Below are positions 35,118-46,090 of a stretch of 64,000 nt of DNA, piece by piece; the first letter of the stretch is position 1, and every line of letters begins with the position of its first letter. Both the position numbers and the translations under genes were made by a program. The DNA comes from Amorphophallus konjac (lineage: Eukaryota; Streptophyta; Magnoliopsida; Alismatales; Araceae). Location of the stretch: contig JAHNEJ010002013.1 in the NCBI GenBank assembly GCA_022559845.1, forward strand, positions 806,001 to 870,000, read 5' to 3'. The notes under the pieces were generated by a model, which saw only the letters and a list, made by a program, of their open reading frames with translations, ran no database searches and had not been told where the DNA came from.

Positions 35118-37242
35118 AGATACAAATATGACCAAGGGGTCGACGCATCGGCACACTGAGTTGACGCACTGCAGTGACAACTGTGCAGACAGAGTGTAGC
35201 AATGAATGCTTTATGCATCAGTTAACATGACTGAACATCAAAATATATTAAACTAAACTGAGCAGCAAGATGACTGAACATTTGATTAACTCACATCAAC
35301 AACCAATCATCAAAACCATCATCAAAACCACAGGGGCACAACATCCGGCTGGCTGTGAGGATGACGATGGGGCATCCGGTCCCGCTCTTTGGGCTCCCTC
35401 GGCCCGCTGCATTTAGAAGTCGTGGTCAGTCAATTGCATTTGCATCATTAGCATCATAAAGCATAATTATTTTAAGTCCAAGGTTCTGGAATCTTACCAG
35501 GAGCTCCAAGGTAGTCCGGTACTCATCCCGCTGCTGGACGGTGGCATGAAGAAGCCCCTCGAGCTCGGCTATCCTTCCTTCAGGGTCTAGCTACATTTAG
35601 AAAGTATATGAGTCAGTGCATATAGAATAAAATTTTCATATAAGAGCATTCAAAGTATAGGGTTTAGAAATTGCATACCGGTTGTCGGGTACCTCGGTAC
35701 ACTCGGTCCCCGTACAGTCGAGCGAAGGCTTTCAAGTACGTCTCATCGCTTTCATCCCGCTCTTTCACTGCGCTACCCCGCTTATTCCAGTCATGGACGT
35801 ACTTTGCTTTCCGGGCGCACCAGTCTATGTCTCCGCTGATTCCCTTCGCTGACTTCCCCGGGTGGTCGTCACTACGGTGTGGGAAGGTCACCTCAGGCTG
35901 GTGTAGTCCCCGAGTCCTCAGAATCAGCTGATAATGAAGAGGCTCGATGATATGGATGCAGTGCAACCATATGTCTCGTCCCCGGTACGAGAGGGCTGCC
36001 TCCACCCATGGCTGTCCCTCGTAACTCTCGCCTCTGTACGGGGTCCATCTCACCTGAAGCATGTTAATCCATCCATCAGCATGTTAGTCTGGTTATCATC
36101 ATTTAAGAAGCATATAAAAGCATTTAAATCATTTAGAAAGCATTTATGAGTTTTGGGCTTACCTCCGTGTGCGGGAAGGAATCCAAGTCATCCTGGATCG
36201 CCCAGGTTAATCTGATGACCGACCCTGGGTCCCTCGCGACCACCCATCGCTTGGCGATCGGGATGCGATTGGCGTGGAGTAGCGTGCCTCTCTCGATGCC
36301 CGGGAGGTACATGTAGCTCCAGATCTGCATTTAGAAGTTAAGTCAGTCAATTGCATAATCATAATCATTTGCATAAATCATATAGAAAGCGTTTAAATTA
36401 TATTTACCTGTAGAAAAGGTGAGAAGCCGCCCAGCATCGTCTATCGGTCCATCGTGCTGAGGGACTCGAACAGGAAGGCTAGCACTGTCGCTCCCCAGGC
36501 GTACTTTCCAACTCTGCCCAGATCTCAAGCATCGGCAGCAGCCTGCAGCTGATCACATCTGCTCGAGTCGCGAACAGGAGGTTCCCGAACAATAGCATCA
36601 GAAAGCGCCTCAGGGTGCGATCTCCCTCCGGTCCCGCCTCTGCCGCCACTCGTGGGTGCACCTGGTCTATCACTCTACCCAGATGCTCCTCTGGTAACTC
36701 TCCCATGGCAATGGCTGCTCCTCTCAGTCCTAAGCTCTTCTGTAGTACTGATCTCGAGAGTTGTTATGACGTCTGCCCTGGTCTGATCAAATCCAGCCCC
36801 AGCAGCTCCTGGGCCATATCTCGGTAGTTCCTGTAAGTCCATCCTGTCACTGCGGCTATGTGGACTCGCAGCCCGGCAATCCTCGCCATGTCTTCCAACG
36901 TGGGGATCATGTGACCCCACGGGAAGATTAACGCCCTGCTGATCGGATCCCATCTCTCGTGCAAGGCGTACAGCAGATGTGTGTCCATTCTGGTCACCTC
37001 GATGCTCAGCACCTCGGCAAATCCCATGCCGGCCAATCTCTCTCTCTGGTAATCGGGCAGTGCCTGGTACACCGCCTAGATCTGAAGCCAAGATATCCTC
37101 GTCCGTCTCTTTCCCTGCATTCATTTAGAGCATAAGTTAGTCAAATGCATCATAAAATTATTGCATAGCATTTATAAAATGAAAACAAAACAAAAATTGA
37201 ATAATTGAAAAACCTAAAAATAGTTCTGGCCTCTGGTGCATG

Positions 37243-37327
37243 TAATGGCCCTGGGATGGGGCGTCACATGGCTCTAACGCACCTATGGTGATGCGTTAGG
37301 CCTGTGACGGTCACTGGAAGGGCTGTC
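37243..37327. repeat. 24-bp modules in intron 1 of antisense gene 2
   Basis: Three modules: TAATGGCC-N8-GGGCGTCA, 8 bases, TAACGCAC-N8-ATGCGTTA, 6 bases, TGACGGTC-N8-GGCTGTCA. They explain part of the unusual 390-bp length of this intron. Confidence 0.85.
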
Positions 37328-37890
37328 ACATTCCCTGCTAGAGGGTGTTTTTCCTTTGCATTCCATGGCTCTCCCACTTTGGCCAAAAGGCCTACACATG
37401 ATCCTAATGGGTTCATGGACCCATTTTCTACCCCATAACCCCAAATGCATTCATACTAAAACACAAAAAAATTAAAAATTTGAAAATTTAGGGCGGAGGC
37501 CTACCTCATGGTCTTGGCCCCTCTTCCTCTTTTTTTCATGTTCCTTGGGTTCTCCCTCGTCTAGGGGAGCTTCACCTTGGTCTTCCTCGGCCGTTGGTGC
37601 CTCTTCTTCTACCCTTGAAGGTCTCCTCCTCGATTCTTATTCCTCCGGCCGTCGTGCCACGTCGCGTTCTATACGGCGGTGGAACCGCCGGATCGCCTTC
37701 TTCTTCCCTCTCTCCCTCTTCTTCATTGGCTCTGGGGCCTCGTCGCCGGCCATCCTTCTTGGGCGGAAGACGGTGGTCGCCGGTGGCTCCCGATTGGGGT
37801 TTCTTCTGGGCGTTTGATGGATTGAATGTGACAAATGAATGAGGCCGTGGGCCGTTCGGTTTGTTTTTTTTTTTGAATGCTTAGGAAATG

Positions 37891-38045
37891 TGACGGTCTG
37901 TCGTCTGACCGTTACATTCTCTGACGCGTACTATTCTGACCGTTACATGAATTTGAACTGTTTCATTGGAGAATGTGAACCGCTTAGTTTATGACGGCTC
38001 TTCCCTGGCCGTTACTTTATGTGACGCCCTCTAAGTAGACCGTTA
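37891..38045. repeat. 24-bp modules upstream of antisense gene 2
   Basis: Four modules starting 57 bases before the antisense ATG: TGACGGTC-N8-GACCGTTA, TGACGCGT-N8-GACCGTTA, one 23-bp TGACGGCT module, and TGACGCCC-N8-GACCGTTA. A position in the promoter or 5' UTR of the antisense transcript is likely (inference). Confidence 0.85.
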
Positions 38046-39020
38046 CAAACTTGCAAGTTTCTTGATGAATGAAATAGTCTATTTGATGTTTAAATGATTG
38101 CATTTTCTGCCATAATGTTCATTGTTGATGATTATCACATGTACAAATGCTTATGCCTTGTTTCATGCTCATATTGTTATTGGCTAACCTCTTTCTCATG
38201 AATGAAGGATCACGCTTTGTCGTTCATCAGGCAGGTAAGTCAGGTATTGTATCTCTTTCCCTTAATCCATTAATGCATTGCTATATATCTATGATATATT
38301 ATCTCGAGAACCGGCTGATCATTCGTGTGTTCCAGGATCTGATGTTCCCCTTAAACAAAAATGATGATGATCTAAGTTCACATGTTTAATCATTGGATAG
38401 GCCGTTAGGTTGGAAAAATTTGGGGATGATGGTTCTGTCTTGCACGCCATGGTTGCAGATGGTGTCCTGACCCTGGTTTCTCCGGTCTAGCAATGTTATT
38501 CTTAAGTATCTTGATATTTTATCTTTCTTTACATTCGTTTTAAAGATTTCTTTTTCTTTAGCCCAGCATGCATCATACGCATCTTTTGAGCATCCATGTG
38601 CTTCATCTGTTCAAGATATCTCAATGATGGTGAATAGATGTATTCTTGATCTCGAATGAGGAGAATTATTCCACTCTGAATTAGAAGGTTTCCTTTGATC
38701 TCGTCGCTTGGCTGAAGATTCCTGTCTGGAGTTTAGTCAGTTCTCTTCCCTTTCCGTTGCCTCCAGCGGCTAGCCGTGTTTCCTTTCCTTAGTTGTTAGT
38801 TCCTCCAGACATGCATCCTTTGGTTGGTTATTTCCTTGTGATCAGTTCGAAGTTTTCCATAAAGTTCCTATCGCTTGTTGGTAAAGAACGGGTGTCGTTT
38901 ACCTTAACGCCCACTTTTTCACTTCACTCCGCTTCATTTCCGCTTCATCTCCATGTTCCATTTCATTTCCGCTTCACCTCCACTCGCTCCCCTGCAAAGA
39001 GGGCGTTAAGGAGGGGCATC
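38046..39020. other. C spacer before 3' LTR
   Basis: No gene recognised. It ends with the polypurine tract AAGGAGGGG (39008-39016) four bases before the 3' LTR. Confidence 0.65.
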
Positions 39021-40761
39021 TGTTGACACCCGTTTTATGACCAATAAGTTGGGTCATCTTCTTGTTTATCCATATGATGCTCCGAGTTGTTCACTCTTCA
39101 TCGAGTCTCCTTGATCAGTTTGAAGCCTGTTTCTTGAGTCTTCTCCTTGGTTGGAGTGTGGTTTATTGTGGCCTTTTATTCGATGAGCTTAGCAAGCTTT
39201 GCACCTTTTTTATCCTCATTGTTAATAATGGTCCTCCCTGGGGGTGTTACTTCCATATAACGCATTATCCCTGGGCTGTTACTTATTGAAGGGTCCTAAA
39301 GTTTGAGGCCTTTGTTCTAAAGCTTATCCTCTTGCTTATCCATTGGATCTAACGGTCTGTCGTGCAGCCGTTATTTATTCCAATGCGTCCAGCCTTGGCC
39401 GTTACTTTCCTTCGAGAGTCCAACTTGTTTGATCTTCTTCCCGTTGATCTTATCTCTTTTGAGATAAGGTTGAATGTAACGGACGTTCCCTGGCCCGTTA
39501 TTTTCATGTGGCAGTCTGTCGACCAGCCGTTACATCCAACAGAGAGTCCTGGCAGTTCAGGCCTTTTCTATGCTACTCTGTGGTCGAGATAAGAGCTTGA
39601 ATTGTTGATTTCTCTTCCAAATCTGATCCTCAGAACCTTCCGTTTGTTTCTATGGACTCTTGGTGATATTATCTTCAAGGATTTGCTAAGAGTTATCTTC
39701 TTATCTTGCTGGATTATCCTATGCTCGACCGGAGAGTTTGAGGGTCTATAAATAGCACCCTTAACTTCATGGCCCGGAAGAGGAAGATATGGTGTTCGCG
39801 TCGAAGTGCTGCCGCATTCTGGAGTCACATCTGACCAAGGGCAATTGTCTTTCACGTTCATCTACTTCACGGTGAAGGGAGTAATCGTTCCCTTGGTTTT
39901 CAAAGTTCATCATTACATATTGTGTTCTTCCTCATCTCCCTTTCATCAAAAACATTGTCCCTCTTCTTTCTCCACGTTCTCCCTGGTTTTTCATCATCTA
40001 AACATCCTCATATCTTTTTAAAACGCCCAGAGGGGTTAAAAAAATAAAACCTCCTTGGTACTTTCCTTTCCTTTTGCATGCTATTGAGTTTATTGAAGAA
40101 TTGATGCTATATTGTTTAAAGGGCTAATCTGGGTTTGTTCTCTTGTGTTTTCACGTTCTTTGGCAGGTTTACAGGTTCACCACACGAGGCCCAAGTCTTC
40201 TGGCCGGCTAGAAGAGTTGGAGTTAAAGGAATCCACAAGCTATTACTGCAGGTTATTTGACGGTCTTGTGCAGGCGCGTCAGATTCTTATAGCGGTTCAT
40301 CGAGCGACCGTCACTTCTCAGTGGCGCGTGGGCTTTTGGCCGTTACATTCCGTTGATCTATAGATTTCCCTGATTTTCTCTCTCCCGTGGGCGGGTGCTT
40401 CATCCACCTATTTCCAAGGTATTTTCAAGTCTCTTGCTTGTTTCTACTTTGGTGGCGATCACGTTCTTTCTTGGTATTGGGCATTAGCTTTCTCTTTCTC
40501 TCTCATATCTCTTATTCTCTTTCCTTGCTCCACCCTTGCGGTGTGTTTTAATTTGCTTTTGCTCCACGCCCCGGCGTGTGTTTTTCTTTATTTCCTTAGT
40601 TTAGTTTGATGATTGAGATAGCATGCCCATGCTAGAGCTTGTTCTGGTTGCCTAGGTTCATGGTTCACATGTCCTTGGGTTGATTGAGATCTTTGATTTT
40701 TGCTTATCATCTTTATCACACATCAAAACAAAAAGAAGAAGAGAAGTAAAACAAATCAACA
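39021..40761 (+). repeat. 3' LTR of element C
   Basis: 1741 bp, matching 5139-6882 with scattered single-base changes. TATA box at 39746-39755. Nine 24-bp modules between 39226 and 40345. Confidence 0.92.
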
Positions 40762-40766
40762 GGGGA

Positions 40767-43700
40767 GTTGCTGAGGCGCGTGGTGGAGCGAGGATCGGTG
40801 CGGTTTGGGCGTGATCCCGAACGGTGGATTCAAAGCCGACGGTTCGGTTCGCGATGTGATTTTTGACGTGGTTTAGTCGCTTCGGCGCTCGATTTCTTTG
40901 GTGGAGGTATGGAGATGGATGCCACTTCGTTCCGCACATTTTCCCAACTTTTGTGCGTAGTTTGGTGCTCGATCGGGGGAGATCGGGCCGATTTAGTGAA
41001 AATCGTAGTTTTTGGGGTTTTCAGGGTTCACCGGAAAACGGCAACCATTTGCGGCGTGGTTAGTATTAAAATGACCGCTGGGATGTCTGGATCCCATTCA
41101 CGTCAGTTTCGTGTCGATCGGTTGTCATTCGGGGCCGGTAGGAGTTCGGGAACCCCGGTGACCCGTTTTGGGTCGATTCGTCAGAATCGCCCCGTTCTTG
41201 CATTTTAGCACGTGCATGTGGACTTTTTAGCCTCCAGACGTTGTTTTTCATCGTTTAGCTTTGTATCCTCTGCTCTTCGGCGTGTATGGGGCGTGGAACG
41301 AGCCGATTCGGCGTTTTCACTGTTTTCCCACCATGGCCGGTGTAGCGGTCATTTCAGAGACCGTCACAGTCTCTGACGGCCCTACGATAGACTGCCACAG
41401 GCTCTAGGCGTTTCAATTTTTGTGAGGCTGTGGGAGTGTGACGGTCCATCATTGGTGCGTCACAGCCCTCTGACGCATCCAAGTAGGTGCGTCACAGCCA
41501 TTTTGTTTTCTTGAGGTTCTGTTCAGTCGGTTGCCCTGATGGCCCAGTCCTCATGCGTCACAGCCCTGTAACGCGCCTTCCTTGGGCCGTTACATGCTGT
41601 TTGATCAGATTTGACCGTATCAGTCAGTTCGTGTAGCGGTCGTTCCCCTGTGCGTCACAGCCTTGTAACGCGCCCATCCTAGGCCGTTACACGCTGTTTG
41701 GCCGAGTTGGGTGGCTGTGTCGGTTGGCTCTAACGGCCTTGCTCCCATGCGCCAGGGTGCTGTAACGCGTCCGTGCTGGACTGTTACCTACTGTTCGACC
41801 AGTTTTTAGGCTTGGGCCTGTTGGCTCTGACGCACATGTCCTGGTGCGTCAGGCTCGTGTAACGCGCCTGTGGTGGTGCGTTACAGCCCTGTTGTGGTCG
41901 TGATGGCCGTTGGGTGGTTCGGTGTTCGCCCGTGTATTGGGCAGTCGTAGGTTTGTGTTCTAGGGCTTTGTTTGTGTGGCAGTGGTCTTCTGGATCGGTC
42001 GGGTTAGGTGACTGGGTGCGGTCTTTTCCCTGACTGCGACAGTTCCCTAATGACGCAATCTAGAACTGCCAATGCCCTTGCCTCTGGTTGCGTGGCTGCT
42101 ATTCCTTGACTATTGGGTATGCCTAGTGGTTGAATGACGGTCCATTTTTCCAGAGCGTTGTTATTGCTGTTTCGGTTTCTGCTTGTCTTGGCTTGGTATC
42201 GTGGTTTGCCCGTGAGCCGTGGGTGTCTGTTGACGTCCTATGAGGGCAGTAACTATGATGGGATAGCTAGGAGTGCTTGTGCTTGCTGCGTGTGGGTCTG
42301 TGCATCGGTTGTTTGTGTCGGTGTTGTCTGGCTCCAGTCAACCGGGGGTTACCCAGGGGTTGACAGGTGGCTTTGTGTGACTCGGCGGTTCTGTCCAGCT
42401 CGAGACATTGGTTCTGGATGCCTCGAGGTGTCATCTTACCTCGGTCTATGTGTCCAGGTGTGCGGAGAGTTCTCGATGTTCCCTCAGGTCTCCGTGCGTC
42501 GTTTTCTTACAGAGTGTGTTATTTTCCATGGCTTAGGAGTTAGACCGATTGGTGGCTTGTTCCGCTGTTCATGACGATCTTGCCTTTGAGTCGCCCGACT
42601 CAAGGATCGTTGTGCTAGTAGGTCTAGTTGCCTTGTCCTGAGTCAGTCGGCAGTTGTCTGTACTGCCATTGGTGCTTGGAAGTACGGGTGACAGTGTCTG
42701 TTTAACCTATATGTACTTCGGCACTTGTGTTTTGGGTCTCTGTGTTCATGAGCCTCCACTTTCTGTTACCCTCGACTTTCGGTTGTCGACCCACCTCAGG
42801 AGTGGTGGGAGGGGTGTTCCCGTTAAACAGTTCCTAAGCTAGTTCCGTGGGCTCCCGGCTCAGTTACCGTAGCGTCCTATGGAGGGAGAATACTAGTTAG
42901 AGGCCTGGCTTAGGCGAGAGCCAGTGTGTGCACACGTGGTTAGGGGCTTGTGGACGAGGCGCCAATGGGCGTTCCCCTGACTAGTTACTCGAATTCGGTT
43001 GCTGTTCTGGTTTGGGTCCGGTCAGCGTGTACTGGAGTCTCCGCCTGTTTGGTTAGGCGTTGTTAGACTCGGTACGTGGAGCACATCATAAGACGTCAGT
43101 GGATGCAGCTGGCTATGGAGAGGCACTCCCGTCACGTGACACGTGACTCTTGGCATTTCTGTGCGTCGTGACCTTCCCGGGTTAGCCTTTCTGTGGCTGT
43201 ACTCGAGGTCGGTGTTCTGTCGCCTCCGTGACGTTCTGGTCGTGCACGGGGTAGTGTGCACGATGTTCTGGTCGTGTTATCGATTGTTGATCTAGGTTTT
43301 CCTAGGCTTTCTTGTTGTCCTTGCAGGTCTTCGCTTTAGGCCTGGTGTTTTGTCGGCAGATCGGCAACTCCTGACCGTGTCAGCTTTGAGTCGCCTTCCT
43401 ACTATTGCTTGGAGTAGTTTGGGGTGCCGAGGTTAGTTCGGTAGCCGTTGTTTGGCACGGGCTCTTCCCCCTCTTCCTTAGCTTGCTCCCTACTCCTGCT
43501 ACCCGTCTATTCCCTTACTGCGTTCTAGTGTAGACTTGCAACTTTCTAGTGTAGCTTTCCTGTTTGGCTACTGCTGTCGTTTACCTGCAGTTTTAGCATG
43601 TTACTGCGTGTTTTTCAGTGGGGATCCGCGTGACCCCTACTGAGCCAGTGACACGAGGCTCACCCCTACTTTTCAGGTGGGGTGATGTTCGCTCTGCTTC

Positions 43701-44078
43701 CGTGGCTCCTGGGTTTGCGTGTTGTCGTGGCCAGCTGGTACCCTCGTCGGGTTTCCCCCGACTCTCTGGTACGTCTTTCTTCTCTGTCGACTGTACTTGG
43801 TAGACTTGCTATCTTTCCTTTGGACTTGACTCTGGGTATATAATTGTTAATTATAACCTGTTAATTAAAAAGTAATTTTATTTCTACTATTTCAGCAACC
43901 CGGTCTAATAAAATTTAATTGCTTACTGCTATATCTATCAGTTCAATGTACTACACGACAATCCTTTTTCCCTTCGGAGCTTTACCGCTCTTGGGAGGCC
44001 TCGCGGGTTCCAAGTGGTATCAGGTGTATTCGATTATCCTATCGGGTATATCTTGTATCCGGGGTCCGGGTCGTCACA
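40767..44078 (+). repeat. Element B 5' LTR, second part
   Basis: Matches 46551-49858 of the 3' LTR. Joined with 4683-5138 it is 3768 bp, ending GGGTCGTCACA. Twelve 24-bp modules lie at 41343-41883. Open frames here are short and unsupported. Confidence 0.92.
41343..41883. repeat. 24-bp modules in B 5' LTR
   Basis: Twelve modules in six pairs. Examples: TAGCGGTC-N8-GACCGTCA, TGACGGTC-N8-GTGCGTCA followed by 8 bases and TGACGCAT-N8-GTGCGTCA, and TAACGCGT-N8-GACTGTTA. Confidence 0.9.
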
Positions 44079-46090
44079 GTTGGTATCAGAGCCGTTGTTG
44101 TGTGAAGTACATGGGGATCTCAGATATGCAGTTACCAGAGTCGTTAAAGTCCAGTACAGTCCTCAGCTGGCTTGGGTTTTGCGATTCCTTATCGCTTTGT
44201 TTCCACGTGTTGTCTTGCGTGTGCTGTTCTAGCACTGTGCACAGTGCTTTTGCTCTCGTCAGGAAGTGATGAGGTGCCTCTTTATCGTTGTGATGTCCGT
44301 CTCGATCATATCGTACTTGGCAGCGTTTGCCGGAAGGCCTGAATCTGCGATACGTTGTTCGAGGGTTTTCTTGTAAGTGTTCAGGTTGATGTTGACCTTT
44401 GGCCTTGGTCTGATGACCGTACATGTTTCCACGTTGTTTTGGTCGTCCCGGCTTGAGTCTGTTCAGCTCCTGATGTGTCCTGCTTCTGTTGAAGTGCTCG
44501 ACTAGATTCCGTGATTGAGAAGTTGCTCAGGCGAGGTAGGATTTTCCCTTCCTAGTGAGCTTTCGTTGTTGAGCTTGTTGCTTCTCGTTCCTGCTGGTGG
44601 AGTCTTTTCGAGGTTGGCCTTGGAATTGCTGTCTTAGTGGTGCCTTTGTCCTGTGTCTACTTAAGTGTGGACAGCTTTACTCTGAGCCTGATTTGTTCGT
44701 CATTTTACGGTTGCTTAGCTTTGGACCTAATCCTTGTGTCGAGAGCTATCGCGTGCCGTGTTCTGTCGTGCCATGTCTAGCGACCGATGTATTGTGAGGG
44801 CTCATTTATCGTTTCAGGACGTGGAGGTAAGCTAATATTAGCATTTTTCCTTAGGCCTTGTGCTGAAGCTACTGCTCTTCTCCTGTTGCACTTAGGCTCT
44901 TGTGATCGGTTATTCGCTGGGTCGGTACCCGTGGCGTGTTATTTGCGATCTCCATAGGTTGCGATGGCGCCTGGTGTGTGCTAAGATGCGACCACCGAGG
45001 TTGTTCTGTTGCCTATGTGCGTTCCTTGAGTGCGCGGTGGAAGCGTGTGGGCTGATAACCCACTGGTCCAGGATCGTTGTTGTTAGATTCTTGCCGGTCG
45101 AGAGATTTGCTTCTTCTCGATGTGACATCGTCTTGGCTTCTTGTGCCTTGACTCTGTCTGTTGCCGTGTTGTTGCTGGAGTTATTCTGCTATCGGTATTG
45201 GCCTCTGCGAGTGTTGGGGAATTTGTCGGCATTCCTGCTGATTGCGTACCCTCTACTCTGCTTTTCTTCTCGTGGGTGTTGTGCTCTCGAGGCATGTCTG
45301 TGGTCCTTGAGATGTGTTCCCTGAGATTGTGGCTTTCCTTGTCGTTTTCTCATTGTTTTGGGTCTTCCTTGGTAAGTTGCTCGATGCATGACTTGTTCTC
45401 TATAGTCGTGTGATCAGCTACCGTTGTGCCTTGATGTGACCCTGCTTGCAGTCGTGTTCCGTGGTTCTGTGTGCTATACGGAGTCGGAATCCTGCGAGTA
45501 TCGCCGCTATGTTTTTTTGTGAGTGCTGTTTTCGTATGATTTTATGTTTCTGCCTTGGACCATCCTCTTGTCAGTAGCTTGCCGTACTCTTCTTTCCTGG
45601 TAGAGTAGCTTGCGACTCGGTCAGATGTGTTGTCTGATGAGGATTGACTTGATTGCGCTTGTGGTCCAGCGGTGTTGTAGTCATTGCCGTCTTGTGTGCC
45701 AGGTATTCCCTGTTACCTTTGGCACTGGAGCTGATGATGTGGTCGAGCTATCAGCTGAGAGGACTGTGTCTCCTTGTGTAAGCTGCTGCTTGCCGTGCTG
45801 TCGTTGTGTTCCTCGGTTTCGGTTGTCTGTGGTTGTGGTAGTCGTGTCTCCATTTCTAGTGAGACGTGAACGACGTTGCCCTATTTCGGAAGTGTCGGAC
45901 ATGTGTTCACTTGCGTTGTGCTCTACCCAGAGCATGTGCTTGTGATGGTAGTCTGACTGTGTACCTCTGAGTTATGTTTCTCGAGATTGGTGTTGTTTCG
46001 TGGTCGCATCTATTGGGTTGTCCGTCCCTGCTTCTTCCTTGTTGTGAGTCCTTTAATTTCGAGGATGAAATTTCTTGAAGGAGGGGAGGA
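44079..46090 (+). other. Internal region of B without recognisable genes
   Basis: TGGTATCAGAGC, a perfect tRNA-Met-type primer site, is at 44081-44092. The following 2 kb is G/T-rich with only short frames that show no gag, RT or integrase motif. 'ttcgaggatgaaatttctt' (46058-46076) and a purine tract (46078-46090) precede the 3' LTR. Confidence 0.8.

Larger units (their letters stand above)
31950..35343 (+). mobile_element. Element E, probable solo LTR, 3394 bp
   Basis: Starts TGTTAGGGTG, ends GCACAACA, with perfect TSD TCCGG at 31945-31949 and 35344-35348. No internal gag-pol, so a solo LTR is the simplest reading. 'agaggggggtgaatg' just after the start is common at the 5' end of SIRE-type copia LTRs, which suggests + orientation. 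A TATA-like 'ttatata' lies near 33006. It contains a CT-rich block (32700-32960), a CAG run, 34-bp GTCGAC modules and a long word array. It splits exon 6 of antisense gene 2. Confidence 0.88.
31294..37834 (-). pseudogene. Antisense gene 2 of C: plant mobile domain plus coiled coil, 7 exons
   Basis: It reads against C. Exons: 37834-37505, 37114-36408, 36324-36163, 36053-35679, 35590-35498, 35406-31867 (split by solo LTR E) and 31761-31294. All six introns are GT-AG (390, 83, 109, 88, 91 and 105 bp). Exons join in frame except for one indel near 36500. Exon 1 is basic and Lys/Arg-rich. Exons 2-4 carry the mobile domain ('ERWDPISRALIFPWGHMIPT', 'KYAWGATVLAFLFESLS', 'IWSYMYLPGIERG'). Exons 5-7 encode an Ala/Glu/Arg coiled coil and a Ser/Gln-rich tail. 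In-frame stops lie in exons 1, 2 and 7, those in exon 7 being TGA. Plant mobile domain proteins occur in host genes and in Tat-type elements; their role is not settled. Intact length was about 750 codons. Confidence 0.82.
5139..40761 (+). mobile_element. Element C, Tat/Ogre-type Ty3/gypsy retrotransposon
   Basis: Starts TGTTGACACC and ends ATCAACA. The flanking repeats GGGGA (5134-5138 and 40762-40766) form a perfect 5-bp TSD inside the 5' LTR of B. The two LTRs (1744 and 1741 bp) are nearly identical by eye. Removing inserts D and E with one TSD copy each leaves about 21.7 kb, a size fitting Ogre-like elements. Lineage evidence is a G-patch-like motif after protease, a second archaeal-type RNase H after the usual one, a tRNA-Arg-like primer site, and antisense genes between integrase and the 3' LTR. 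Confidence 0.92.

Noticed and set aside
42134..42574. 146-codon frame in the B LTR
   Set aside because: The equivalent frame in the 3' LTR (from 47914) ends after 89 codons, and the composition is repetitive.
28252..44092. tRNA genes at the tRNA-like sites
   Set aside because: Only 12-18 bases complementary to tRNA 3' ends are present, next to LTR ends, so they are primer-binding sites.
44902..45324. 140-codon frame inside B as a membrane protein gene
   Set aside because: G/T-rich sequence gives Leu/Cys/Val-rich translations by chance. No known motif, and other frames across B and its LTRs look the same.
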